Positions 14,246 through 23,647 of a DNA stretch of 64,000 bases are shown here, one piece after another. The position numbers and the translations under genes are program-made. Source of the stretch: Lewinella sp. W8 (lineage in GTDB: Bacteria; Bacteroidota; Bacteroidia; Chitinophagales; Saprospiraceae); assembly GCF_004375085.3 (NCBI RefSeq), contig NZ_SNAQ03000012.1, positions 1 to 64,000 of the forward strand, in the 5' to 3' direction. Below the pieces are notes generated by a model. That model was not told where the DNA came from and did no database searches. It saw only the letters and a program-made list of their open reading frames with translations. Numbering within the stretch: position 1 is the first letter of the stretch; every line of letters begins with the position of its first letter.

Positions 14246-17182
14246 ATGCATACCTACTCCCATCACGATTCACCGGATAAGCGCCATTCCGCGTCAGGTG
14301 GCCATGCTGCCACCTCGGCCGATCAGAGGAAGGCGAATCAACTGCTGGATAAACGACCGGCAGCCGCCGTTCAGCGGAAACTGAGGGGAATGATGGACGG
14401 TTACTCCCGAAGTCAGGAAGCCAATCAGCTCAAAGCCATGGCGAATGATTTTGCCGGGAGGCAAAATCCGGCCCTTCAACGCAAGGAGAACCACACCGGA
14501 TTGCCCGATAGCCTTAAGGCGGGAATTGAAGGTCTATCGGGATATTCGATGGATGACGTAAGGGTTCATTATAACTCAGATAAACCCGCTCAACTGCACG
14601 CCCACGCCTACGCCCAGGGAACGGATATTCACCTGGGAGGGGGGCAGGAGCGACATCTTCCCCACGAGGCCTGGCACGTAGTACAACAAAAACAGGGGAG
14701 GGTGCGGCCTAACGCCAGTGTGAATGGCATTGGCGTAAATACGGACCCATCACTCGAAAAAGAAGCGGATCAGAAAGGCCGACAAGCGTCACTCACCCCG
14801 GGAAGTCTTGGTCAGCAGCCGGGGGCTATGATGGCTCATCAGGAGGGTGTTCCTGCCCAGAGGGTCGTTCAAAGGAAGACCGATCCCCCCGACTCAATAA
14901 CCATTGAAGTTTCGGAAGGAGGAGAAATTGTACGAGTATTGGGCGCCGATAGTAAAGTTATACCATTCGTCTTGTTGAGTGGTCATCAGGGCGATTTCCC
15001 CGAAGGAACAGCCGTAATCAGGCAGGGTAAAACCCCGACGGTGAAATTTGCCACCGTAACCACCCCTTTGGGAAACTACGGAGATTTGGCAAAAATTACG
15101 AGTATTAGCTTGGTCAAGGTAGAAGCTCCCGCCAGGGGGGAAGGGGCACAAAGTAGTGGTGAAGCAATGCCCGCTGGTCCTACCTTGTCGGAGGATGACG
15201 TCTCCGTAAGTGGTTCAGGAGAGCGCTCTCTTTTTGGGAAAAGTATGGGCTTAACGGGGTTTGAAAAATCACCTCAATCCGGAGATCAGGGAGAAATCCA
15301 TTTTCAAAAACACGGTGATGAGTTCGGGGCGAAAAGTAAGACGGATTACATAAAGAAGGCCCAGGATTTTGGCCGTGAGTCGAGTGATGATTTCATAGAA
15401 GTAATAGTCAAAAACACGCGGATCAGATATGATGAAAAAAGAAGGACCATCATAATTGCCGCTGGGAAAACCATACGCACCTTCTACGTGTGGGACCCTC
15501 GTTTTAGTAACGATCCCGTCGGCTACGCTATTTACTACACGATCACCCATAATATCGGTATTCCTTTAAGGGACGTAGACCAAAAAATAATCGGAAAATT
15601 AAGAGCGATCAGCGTTGATCTCGAGGCAGTGGAAGAGGATTATATCGCGAAACGGATGCTAGAAGGGGTTGATGAAAGTGAAATTGCCCGTGAGACCCTG
15701 GCCTCCCCGCTCACCATTGAAATGGTGAAAATGACACTCGCTTTATCTGGGGGGAAGCGCCCCAGCAAAGAACAACGAGATCAGGAACCTTCCGAGGAGA
15801 ATTCTACGCAGCTCAAAGCTAGTGTATCACCACCGATAGATGCATTAAGCTCCGGAGCAAAGGCTCCCATCCAGATGGCTCCCGGTGATTCTCTGATCAT
15901 CAACGAGGACCACGTTGAAATGCTTCCAAAAAAATCAAAAAATCATTTTGGAAAAGCGGGAAACATCTTCTTGAATAAAGGCGATTATGGTGTCGAAGTC
16001 GGGGGAAGGAATGACCGCTGGGTAAAGATGAAAGTGCTGACTTTCAAAGAATCGAAGGAAGGAAGTACAGAGCGAAACCCATTTGGGGAAATGGGGTGGA
16101 TTCAACCCGATAAAGCGGATATTGAAACGGGCGTCGTAAAGCCCCAGGGTGAAATCAGTGAGGCTCCCGATAAATTCTCGGCGTTGACGAACCCTTTGTT
16201 CGGTCCGAAAGGGCCTTCCTCCAAAGATGTAGGACAAGGAGCACTTGGAAGCTGCTGGTTACTTGCTCCTATGGGCGTGATTGCGGATACGGCCAACGGC
16301 AAAAAGTTAATCACCAGGATGATCACGGCCAATGATTCCAATACGCAATTCACGGTCAGGTTTTATCTGCACTCAAGGGGGAGTGAAGCCATTGAGAAGT
16401 ATGTCACGGTCTCTAATTTAATTCCAACTGATAGTACGGGGCGCCCGGAATATGCAGATTTAACCAAACACGGAGGCGGAATGTGGCCGCTGGTGATTGA
16501 GAAAGCCTTTGCCGAACTACACGGCAGTTACACCAAAATAGAAGGAGGTGATCAAGCGGAAGCCTTCTTCATGCTCACGGGCAACTCCGCCGAAGTTTTA
16601 AGGACTACTGCCGAGGCCAGTGAGGAGGAGAATGAATATTCAGGGGAGGGGATGCTTGGTAAAATTGACATCGCCCTTAAGGCGGGTAAAGCCGTTTCCC
16701 TGGGTGCCAGTAAAATCAACCACATTGAACGGCTAAAATTTCTGAAAATTGAAACCGACGCAGGAGTTTCCTACTTCGCGGTTGCCACCCGGGCACCCGC
16801 AACCCGGATAGGAATGGAGATAAAATACACCAATCCGGGCGCAGAAGAGAAAACGGTCAAGTGGAGCAATGCGTCCAAAGATGATCTTTACTATTCACCA
16901 TTAGAAGGGTACGGCTATTCCATTAACGTGACGGTACAGGAAGGGGACATTGGAGAAGAATTTGAGGGTGAAGTCACCTACATGACGACCGAGATGAACG
17001 AACCGGAGTATCCCAATCTGTCGACGGGGCATGCTTATATGGTCGACTCCGTAAACCTGGAGGCCCAGGAACTGAACGTGAGAAATCCGCACGATACGAG
17101 TAAGCTGGAGGTCATTCCCGCCAGAATCCTTGAAAAATATAATTTTAAAATCAGAGTCGGAACGATATCAGAAGAAGATTAA
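14246..17182 (+). CDS. DUF4157 (eCIS-type) protein with C-terminal calpain-like cysteine protease
   Basis: A 978-residue protein with no signal peptide. The leader (NQLLDKRPAAAVQRKLRGMM) and residues about 84-180 form the DUF4157 module: GLPDSLKAGIEGLSGYSMDD, VHYNSDKPAQLHAHAYAQGT, and HEAWHVVQQKQG with a metalloprotease-like HExxH (H140-H144), then LEKEADQKG. This module is common on cargo of extracellular contractile injection systems. After ~450 residues of linker and unassigned sequence, a calpain (peptidase C2) core follows: oxyanion Gln Q664 and nucleophile C670 in QGALGSCWLLA, H929 in STGHAYMVDS, N947 in VRNPHDTSK, with MWPLVIEKAFAELHGSY between. All triad residues are present, so an active protease effector is likely. 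No injection-system structural genes are nearby. Confidence 0.85.
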   Translation: MHTYSHHDSPDKRHSASGGHAATSADQRKANQLLDKRPAAAVQRKLRGMMDGYSRSQEANQLKAMANDFAGRQNPALQRKENHTGLPDSLKAGIEGLSGYSMDDVRVHYNSDKPAQLHAHAYAQGTDIHLGGGQERHLPHEAWHVVQQKQGRVRPNASVNGIGVNTDPSLEKEADQKGRQASLTPGSLGQQPGAMMAHQEGVPAQRVVQRKTDPPDSITIEVSEGGEIVRVLGADSKVIPFVLLSGHQGDFPEGTAVIRQGKTPTVKFATVTTPLGNYGDLAKITSISLVKVEAPARGEGAQSSGEAMPAGPTLSEDDVSVSGSGERSLFGKSMGLTGFEKSPQSGDQGEIHFQKHGDEFGAKSKTDYIKKAQDFGRESSDDFIEVIVKNTRIRYDEKRRTIIIAAGKTIRTFYVWDPRFSNDPVGYAIYYTITHNIGIPLRDVDQKIIGKLRAISVDLEAVEEDYIAKRMLEGVDESEIARETLASPLTIEMVKMTLALSGGKRPSKEQRDQEPSEENSTQLKASVSPPIDALSSGAKAPIQMAPGDSLIINEDHVEMLPKKSKNHFGKAGNIFLNKGDYGVEVGGRNDRWVKMKVLTFKESKEGSTERNPFGEMGWIQPDKADIETGVVKPQGEISEAPDKFSALTNPLFGPKGPSSKDVGQGALGSCWLLAPMGVIADTANGKKLITRMITANDSNTQFTVRFYLHSRGSEAIEKYVTVSNLIPTDSTGRPEYADLTKHGGGMWPLVIEKAFAELHGSYTKIEGGDQAEAFFMLTGNSAEVLRTTAEASEEENEYSGEGMLGKIDIALKAGKAVSLGASKINHIERLKFLKIETDAGVSYFAVATRAPATRIGMEIKYTNPGAEEKTVKWSNASKDDLYYSPLEGYGYSINVTVQEGDIGEEFEGEVTYMTTEMNEPEYPNLSTGHAYMVDSVNLEAQELNVRNPHDTSKLEVIPARILEKYNFKIRVGTISEED

Positions 17183-17559
17183 AGTGTTGGGGCGAGAGGG
17201 CTGACCAGATATGATGAAGCCCCGAAATTTAAATCAAGACCCCATGACCCACTGCCTCCTACTTGCTGCCTGACCCCAGAATGTCAAAGACTTGTCCGGA
17301 CTCGGGGAAAGTATTTGCGGGGAAGCCGAGTGTGCGGATTGGGTAAACCCGGACAGCCTATCGGCTTATTCCCTAATACCCATAGCGTAAAATGGCCCCA
17401 TCGGGAACCATTAGCCCCCGAAATCCTTGCAAGTCGCGGAGGACTCCCCATACTTTACGTTAGTCATTTTTCTTATCAGCTTTTTCCGCAACCGAGCGCC
17501 GCCCGGAAGGGGACGCTATTGGAATGACGGTACGCTAATCTTGATAATTACGCCAGGGT
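17183..17559. other. 377-base intergenic region without recognisable gene
   Basis: Short plus-strand frames overlap the start of the next gene but lack protein-like composition. No clear hairpin with T-tract was found. Confidence 0.4.
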
Positions 17560-19143
17560 ATGTACGATACGGATCTCCTCTTTCCTCAAGCCATACTGAT
17601 CATTATTCATCTGGGACTCACCTTGTTGGTGTTATTCCTTTTTTACCGTCTGTTACGGAAGGTATTCCGTGGAATATTCAGGAATATATTCTCCTCCCGA
17701 GTGGCCGCCAGTATTTTGCTGATCAGCCTGGGGATCACGGCCGTATTTTTCAAGAGCCTGTTTTTTGATTCCGTATCCCGGATAGGGAATTTCCTGCTCT
17801 TACCCTTCGAGAACATCTCCGTGCTGAACGGATTTTTTGACGGCAATCCCGGTCTGAATGAAGCCTTGCTGAAATACTTGTCCAGCTGGGCACAGTCGAT
17901 CAGCAGCTCCGTATACCAGAACGTGTTCTCCCTCGATTATCGTGGACTGATCATCTTTTCCGCCGTATGGTTAGGCCTGGCCTTTTTGCTCGAAAAGATA
18001 TTTGCCGAAAGCGAGGATGTTTCACCGGTCGATGACTTCAATTTTTTCGACCGGCCGGCCGTCAAGCAGGTCATTTCCTTTCTCATCATCATTTTCTCCA
18101 TTTACCTGTGCGTGGCATCCATCATCGCCGTTCCCGAATTCCAGAGTAGGAAACTGGTGGTGGTAGAGAAGGATTATAAGGAGAAGTACGTCAAAGTCCT
18201 GAACGACCAGACGACGGATTACGACAAGTCAGAACTAATCATTGACTTCAAGGGAGATAGCCTGAAGGTGGAGGACGATTATCGCCTGGTCAACTTGCAC
18301 AACAACATCGTCATCAACCTTGAGAATTTCAATGCGCAGGTGGAGCGCAATTGGTCCAACGACGAAAAGATCAAGCAAATCGTTCTCAATCGATACAGTA
18401 GTGCCGTAGAACAAAATACCCTGAAGCGGGACCGTATTGACTACGGCTACGAACTGGCGGATTGGTACAGCATCAATCACCAGACGTGGATCGTCCGTAC
18501 GCAATTTTCCCGGTCGCGGTACCTGGATCTGGTGGAAGGGTATCGGTTATTCGTCCATGAGCTGAGGGAGTCCAAACAGGATACCTCCATTTACCAGCGC
18601 TACTACGAAAGTAACGGGGAGCTGAACGACCACTCCATTTTCCGGATATCCATTTTCCGGGATCAGTTGGAGGAATATCGACGGGGGGTTAAATACGGGG
18701 CGAACGACCGATTTGATATCTATTCCATTCCCGGCAAACCCGTCATCGGCGAAAAGTACGGCATTTTCAACGCCATCTCGGGATGGTTGCTCCGTACGGA
18801 ATCTACTTCCCTGGCCCTCATCGTCGGCCTCTTCGGGTTTGGCCTCCTGGGGGCCATCGGAGCGTTGTTCATCCGAAAACGCATCAGTGAGGGACCGATG
18901 AAGGAAACCATCGTTGGTTTCGACGTTCCGGGCATCCTCATCAACGGCCTGAGTGCCGCCATCGTGGTCTTCCTGGCGGCCAAGGGAACGGTGGCGATCT
19001 TCTCCACCGCGTCAGCGGACCTGAACCCCTACGTAGTCTTCTTCACCTGCCTGATCGCCGCCGTATTCAGCGAGGACGTGTGGGCCTGGGCCAGAACGAA
19101 ACTCAACGATAGCCTGAATGCGGGTTGGGATCAGGAGGAATAG
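17560..19143 (+). CDS. Polytopic membrane protein of unknown function
   Basis: I do not recognise a family. The 527-residue protein has an N-terminal membrane cluster (spans near 10-30, 47-67, 125-145 and 168-190), a central soluble domain of ~230 residues (about 190-420, charged, with KYVKVLNDQTTDYDKSELII and WYSINHQTWIVRTQFSRSRY) and a C-terminal cluster of three spans (near 425-447, 465-487, 492-512; GLFGFGLLGAIGALFIRKR). The start at 17560 (MYDTDLLFPQAILIIIHLGL) places the first span at once. The next gene starts 37 bases after its stop on the same strand, so the two probably form one transcript. It could be a sensor or a channel-like protein; nothing decides. Confidence 0.65.
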   Translation: MYDTDLLFPQAILIIIHLGLTLLVLFLFYRLLRKVFRGIFRNIFSSRVAASILLISLGITAVFFKSLFFDSVSRIGNFLLLPFENISVLNGFFDGNPGLNEALLKYLSSWAQSISSSVYQNVFSLDYRGLIIFSAVWLGLAFLLEKIFAESEDVSPVDDFNFFDRPAVKQVISFLIIIFSIYLCVASIIAVPEFQSRKLVVVEKDYKEKYVKVLNDQTTDYDKSELIIDFKGDSLKVEDDYRLVNLHNNIVINLENFNAQVERNWSNDEKIKQIVLNRYSSAVEQNTLKRDRIDYGYELADWYSINHQTWIVRTQFSRSRYLDLVEGYRLFVHELRESKQDTSIYQRYYESNGELNDHSIFRISIFRDQLEEYRRGVKYGANDRFDIYSIPGKPVIGEKYGIFNAISGWLLRTESTSLALIVGLFGFGLLGAIGALFIRKRISEGPMKETIVGFDVPGILINGLSAAIVVFLAAKGTVAIFSTASADLNPYVVFFTCLIAAVFSEDVWAWARTKLNDSLNAGWDQEE

Positions 19144-19180
19144 CGCTAACTTTCAGAGTAAACACCTAAAATTCTCCGGC

Positions 19181-19765
19181 ATGTCCATAAGATCAACCAC
19201 CAAAATCGGGAAGGTGTACAAGTTCGTACACCGACGCGACGAATACATCAAGACGAATATTTTCGGGAGGAATTTCGAGTCAAGCAATGGTTTCATCTCC
19301 CTCACGCCCGATGGCGTTTTCCGGATCAACGGAAGTTGTGAGGAAGGCTACGCCTGGGACGGCTGCACGCCCAAGTGGGAGTTCCTGGACCTGGTGTACG
19401 GCACGCCGGACGGCCGCCTGGACTTCCTCACCGAAAAACCGATCACCTACTACGCTTCCATGTTCCACGATGCGCTGTATCAGTACAAGGAGGAAATCAA
19501 AATTTCCCGAATTACGGCGGATTATCTTTTCTACAAGATCCTCCGGGAATCGGGTTTTTTCTGGGCGCCCGTATACTACGTTGCGGTGCGGACTTTTGGA
19601 TTATTATTCGGTAAATGGGGGAGTAAGGAAAGAATCAGGGATATCCGACTCATTGAATGTTCCTGGATTATCCGGGCCTACGAGTTCGCCCAGACGTTCG
19701 AGCGGTCTGAATTTGACGATGCACCGCTGGTCCGGGCCGCCAGAGATTATCCCAGCGTAAAGTAG
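19181..19765 (+). CDS. DUF1353-like protein
   Basis: The ATG at 19181 (MSIRSTTKIGKVYKFVHRRD) is preferred over earlier in-frame starts that overlap the upstream gene. The 194-residue product has the DUF1353-type pattern: a 'YAWDGCTPK' turn (usually D-G-x-S/T-x-P) followed by YYASMFHDALYQYKEEI, where the HDALYQ phrase is the conserved core. Many DUF1353 proteins are encoded in phages and mobile regions, but the function is not established. A hydrophobic segment (SGFFWAPVYYVAVRTFGLLF) near 125-145 may associate with the membrane, matching its likely co-transcription with the upstream membrane-protein gene. Confidence 0.65.
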   Translation: MSIRSTTKIGKVYKFVHRRDEYIKTNIFGRNFESSNGFISLTPDGVFRINGSCEEGYAWDGCTPKWEFLDLVYGTPDGRLDFLTEKPITYYASMFHDALYQYKEEIKISRITADYLFYKILRESGFFWAPVYYVAVRTFGLLFGKWGSKERIRDIRLIECSWIIRAYEFAQTFERSEFDDAPLVRAARDYPSVK

Positions 19766-19997
19766 GCCCAATGACCGAATCTATCGGAAAATTTCCGAGA
19801 CCAACCCGCTTTTCGCATTTAAGGACCATGAAAAGTTTTTGGCTAGAGAGAACCCGTAAAGACGGCACCCGATAAGTCCCTGGCACCTGCCTTCGGCCAA
19901 AATGCCGGACACGATACACTGGACAAATTAACTGATAATGAGGGAGTTGGCGGGAGGAAGTGTGATGTTTTTCCCGTAAATTAGAAATAAAAACGTC

Positions 19998-21770
19998 ATG
20001 CCCTTCTTCCCAGAAACCCGGGTTCGCGTGTGGCCCGTTGTGCTGTACACCAAGGGGACGAGCCCCAACCGGTTCTGGTCCGGTGAGTGGATGGCTTACC
20101 ACCTGGCCGCCCGGGAAAAATTCCGGGAGATGCTCAAGCACCGGGACACCTTTGAGCTGGTCGAGGACGTGCTGCCCCTCAACGGGCGTTTTACCGGGAG
20201 CGAATACTTCAATTACTGTTACATGACGGGGGCCTCACGGCGGGTGCCGGCGTGTTCCCGGGGAGCAGAGACCATCCTGGCCGAAGTCCTGGCCGACGAG
20301 GCGGCCAATCCCGGACGGCAATACTCGCGCTGGAATGTGCCCTACGTGTTCAGTGTGCTCATCGTCGACGATGCCCAGATGTACGGTTTCAAGGCCGGCG
20401 CGCGCTCCATCAACGGCACCTGGAACCGGGGTGGGGGCATCGGCATATTTGCCGCCCATATCCTCAGTGCCGACCAGGACTTCGCCTCCACCCTGGTGCA
20501 CGAACTGGGGCACGCCTTCGGCTTGCCCCACACCGAAGACCGGGCCAAGGCCTTCGGCCGTTTGATCCCACCACAGGTGAGGGACTGTTATTATGATCAG
20601 GACTGCAGCCGCTCGATCATGTCCTACGACCTATCCAACCGCAGCAACAGTAAGGATCCGGCCCAGATTCCGGGGAGCCTACTAGGGGATGACCGCGAGG
20701 ACCTGGCCAAAAACAAGCTGGTCTTTCCGGATTTTACTTTTTTCCCCGATCAGGATTACGATACCCCCGCCTGTAAACGCGGCTGCCCGCCCCACGACGG
20801 CATCAGTCGGTCGATCAATCAGGGCTCCATGAATCTGTTTCGGTGTTACACCACCTCGAAAGAAACCCACGGCAGCAGCATCACCAATTTGGACGATCAC
20901 TACAGCTCCCGCAGGATTGCGGCCAATAATGCGGCCACCGGCTTTCGGGCCGATACCATGTGGCATTCCGGTCCGGCCAATGAACTGGGCTGGGTGTCCT
21001 TCGAGGTCACCTTCGCCCTGCCGGTATTGCTGAACCGTATCCAGGTTTACACCGAGCACAGTGGGCAGCATCACGCCGCCGCGGCCATGCAGTTGGAGTA
21101 CCTCAACGCTGCGAATACCTTCGAGGTACTGGGCCAGGAAGCCATCCCCGGCGCCAACTGGGCGATCAGTTTCTCTCCCCAGCAAACTCACCGCTGGAAG
21201 ATCGCCCTGCGGGCGGGCGGCAGTGGCCGGGTGGTGGTGCGGGGGATTCGCTTTTTCCTCAACGAAGAGGAGGTTTTTGCCCCCGTTACGCCGGAAATCC
21301 GTTCGGCCTTCGGGGAGACCTTTCAGAGTAAGCTGAGCAATCTGGTGGCTCCGCAGCGGTCCATCCAAAAGGACCTCAAGGGCGTTGGGTTTAACCCGAA
21401 AACCATGTGGCATTCCGGGCAGGTGAACGAAAGCGGGTGGGTCTCCCTGGAACTGGCCTTTCCGGAGGAAACGGAGCTGAACGCGATCTGGGTGTACTCC
21501 CGGCACAGCAAGAAATTTCATCCCGCCCACCGGGTGCAGGTGGAAGTGATGGACGCGGCCGGTCAGTGGCAGTTCGTCACCCGCAAGAAAATGTACCTCA
21601 GTATCCTCTTCAAGATTTTCTTTCAGCCCGAAGCGAAGGTTACTTTTCCCAAGCGGAGGGCTCAGTACTGGAAATTGTCCTTTCAGGGAGCCAAGGATGG
21701 ACACGTGGTGATCCGGGGACTGCGTTTTCTGCGGGGTGATCATGAGGTTTTTCCCGCCGGGAATGGATAG
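19998..21770 (+). CDS. Metzincin-type zinc metalloprotease with two discoidin-like domains, no signal peptide
   Basis: Residues 1-235 form a metzincin catalytic domain: the zinc site is HELGHAFGLPH (H168, E169, H172, H178) and the Met-turn is SIMSYD (M208). The C-terminal ~300 residues hold two similar beta-sandwich units of F5/8 type C (discoidin) kind, each with 'G F . . . T M W H S G . . N E . G W V S' followed by 'I . V Y . . H S' (about 305-425 and 440-585), typically carbohydrate-binding. The N-terminus (MPFFPETRVRVWPVVLYTKG) has no signal peptide or lipobox and there is no T9SS tail, which is odd for a glycan-binding protease. It may be released by lysis or loaded into an injection system, but that is speculation. 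The start at 19998 is the first ATG and gives a plausible first strand. Confidence 0.82.
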   Translation: MPFFPETRVRVWPVVLYTKGTSPNRFWSGEWMAYHLAAREKFREMLKHRDTFELVEDVLPLNGRFTGSEYFNYCYMTGASRRVPACSRGAETILAEVLADEAANPGRQYSRWNVPYVFSVLIVDDAQMYGFKAGARSINGTWNRGGGIGIFAAHILSADQDFASTLVHELGHAFGLPHTEDRAKAFGRLIPPQVRDCYYDQDCSRSIMSYDLSNRSNSKDPAQIPGSLLGDDREDLAKNKLVFPDFTFFPDQDYDTPACKRGCPPHDGISRSINQGSMNLFRCYTTSKETHGSSITNLDDHYSSRRIAANNAATGFRADTMWHSGPANELGWVSFEVTFALPVLLNRIQVYTEHSGQHHAAAAMQLEYLNAANTFEVLGQEAIPGANWAISFSPQQTHRWKIALRAGGSGRVVVRGIRFFLNEEEVFAPVTPEIRSAFGETFQSKLSNLVAPQRSIQKDLKGVGFNPKTMWHSGQVNESGWVSLELAFPEETELNAIWVYSRHSKKFHPAHRVQVEVMDAAGQWQFVTRKKMYLSILFKIFFQPEAKVTFPKRRAQYWKLSFQGAKDGHVVIRGLRFLRGDHEVFPAGNG

Positions 21771-22001
21771 AAGAGGATGGCTGATGCATACTTATTGCTG
21801 CCCGCCATAGAAGCCATAGAAAGCGTGTGAAAATGACATAATGGCCCGCCTAATTTTTGCATCCGGGATAATCACGGCACCTGCCTCCGGCCAGAAACAA
21901 AAAGGTTTTTAGCAAAATACCCCTACCTTCCCTTAGCGTTGTTAGCGTTACGGATTGCGTAGCTGCCCGGAAATTTCCACTAGACTAAAACTCCCGGTCC
22001 C

Positions 22002-22763
22002 ATCAAAATATTCAGAAGAATTCGTCAAAGCCTACTGGCTGAAGGGAAGTTTCGGAAATACCTGAAGTACGCTACGGGAGAGGTTATTCTGGTCGTAATC
22101 GGTATTTTGATCGCGCTCCAGATCAATAACTGTAATGAAGGAAGAAAAGCGGCGTTTGTCGAGCAGCAGTACCTGGAGGCCCTACGGGATGAGTTCAAAA
22201 GTAACTTAGCCGAAGTTAACCGGGTGATCACTTCCTGTGATTCTGCCTTCCGGTCCTGTAAGCAGGTGATCAATAAAATGGATGAAGACGGTCAACGACT
22301 GACGGACCTCGAATTGCAGCAGGCCCACATGAACGCCTTTCGCTTTCCTCCGAAGTTTACGCAGAGCCCGGGTATCCTTAATGACCTTATCAACTCGGGC
22401 TACCTGAGTAAACTGAACAATATTGAGTTACGCTCCCAGCTACAGCGATGGCTGGTTACCATTCAGGAAGTAAAGGATGAAGAGGATGAGTTTTGGCAGC
22501 ATCGGGAAAAGGTCATTGAATTTATGCAGCGAGAGTATTCCTTCAGGAAATTCATGATCGAGGCAGAAGAAGGGTTTATCGGTGAGATCGTTCCAAACGA
22601 CACCACGAAGGATAACGTTTCCCTTTTTTATGATGAGGAGTTGGACAACATCATGCTACTGTACTCCCTGGTCATGAGGTCGCTGCAACTTCATTATTAC
22701 CCCGCGCTTAAGGAGAATATCGAATTAATCCTCGCCGAGATTGAAAAAAGCCTGTCGGAATAG
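22002..22763 (+). CDS. DUF6090 family membrane-anchored protein (start codon unclear)
   Basis: DUF6090 proteins begin MIKxFRRIRxxLL.EGK, a membrane span and then QINNWNE. Here the same frame reads IKIFRRIRQSLLAEGK from 22002, then YLKYATGEVILVVIGILIAL and QINNCNEGRK. No ATG, GTG or TTG precedes this part in frame: the position where ATG is expected holds CCC, and a TAG lies at 21981. Translation would have to begin at ATC/ATT (22002 or 22020) or, less likely, at the TTG at 22107, which would cut off the span. The soluble part is helical (about 180 residues). The family is widespread in Bacteroidota and has no known role. It may be a gene damaged at its start. Confidence 0.65.
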   Translation: MKIFRRIRQSLLAEGKFRKYLKYATGEVILVVIGILIALQINNCNEGRKAAFVEQQYLEALRDEFKSNLAEVNRVITSCDSAFRSCKQVINKMDEDGQRLTDLELQQAHMNAFRFPPKFTQSPGILNDLINSGYLSKLNNIELRSQLQRWLVTIQEVKDEEDEFWQHREKVIEFMQREYSFRKFMIEAEEGFIGEIVPNDTTKDNVSLFYDEELDNIMLLYSLVMRSLQLHYYPALKENIELILAEIEKSLSE

Positions 22764-22933
22764 TTGGGGGGACACCATCGACCGTGCGGTAAATCCATGG
22801 GCCAGAAATATTTCCTTCCGGCCGTGTGTAAGGTTGTCGGAAAAATGAGATAAGCATTTGGGACGGAAGGTAGTGGCTACTATCCGGTGCCTACTCCGTA
22901 CAGGGGAGTATTTATCAAACCAAAACCTGAGCC

Positions 22934-23491
22934 ATGAGCAAGCCAAACCGCAGCGGGGACGACCAGCAGGAGCTGGAGCGCAAGGTCCGCGAATTCTACG
23001 ACGATATTCTGGACAAGGGTACCGACATCGACCGGCGGAAGTACCTGATGGCCCTGATCAATTTCAAGATCGAAAAGGTCCGGTCCAAGAATGCCCGGGC
23101 CACGAGAATTGATTACTGGCTAAAGATCTCCATTCTGTTGCTGGCCGCCCTGTCCACGATCATTCTGGGGTTAAAGCTTTCTCCGGATGACTGGAGTATG
23201 CATTCGGCCAACCTCGCGCTGATCATTACCTCCGTCATTACCTTCCTGTCCGGTCTTTCCGCCTTCTGGGACATCGAAAACTACCGGATGCGGACCAAAA
23301 TCATGTACAATAAACTCAAGGAGCTACGGTATGAATTTGCCTTCCTCCACCTTGACGAGCAAGCTCCCGAAGAGGACTACCTTCGGCAAACCATGAAGGC
23401 ATTCCTGAACATCATCGGCGACGGTTACTGGGAAAGAAGGTACCTGCAGCGGCTGGACGAATCCGGAACGAGAAAGGAGGAAAAGGAGTAG
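22934..23491 (+). CDS. SLATT-domain (DUF4231-like) two-helix membrane protein
   Basis: A 185-residue protein with a helical N-terminus, two membrane spans (about 58-78, WLKISILLLAALSTIILGLK, and 93-113, LALIITSVITFLSGLSAFW) and a cytoplasmic helical tail (YRMRTKIMYNKLKELRYEF). This is the SLATT layout, a domain that in other contexts acts as a membrane-disrupting effector near nucleotide-sensing modules. Here no sensor gene (SMODS, SLOG, reverse transcriptase) is adjacent, so the defence role is not supported by context. It stands alone between a DUF6090 gene and a xylanase gene. Confidence 0.72.
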   Translation: MSKPNRSGDDQQELERKVREFYDDILDKGTDIDRRKYLMALINFKIEKVRSKNARATRIDYWLKISILLLAALSTIILGLKLSPDDWSMHSANLALIITSVITFLSGLSAFWDIENYRMRTKIMYNKLKELRYEFAFLHLDEQAPEEDYLRQTMKAFLNIIGDGYWERRYLQRLDESGTRKEEKE

Positions 23492-23647
23492 TCCCTCATT
23501 TTTGGGTGCCGATCAAAAAGGGTAGGGGGACTGCCCAAATTTTTCCTACCTTGTTGTTACGCGCACCCGGGTCACTATTTACCGTCGGGTCATGCGCGCT
23601 TTCATCCCAATAATTTCAACACAAAGCACCCAACACCAACTCCCATC

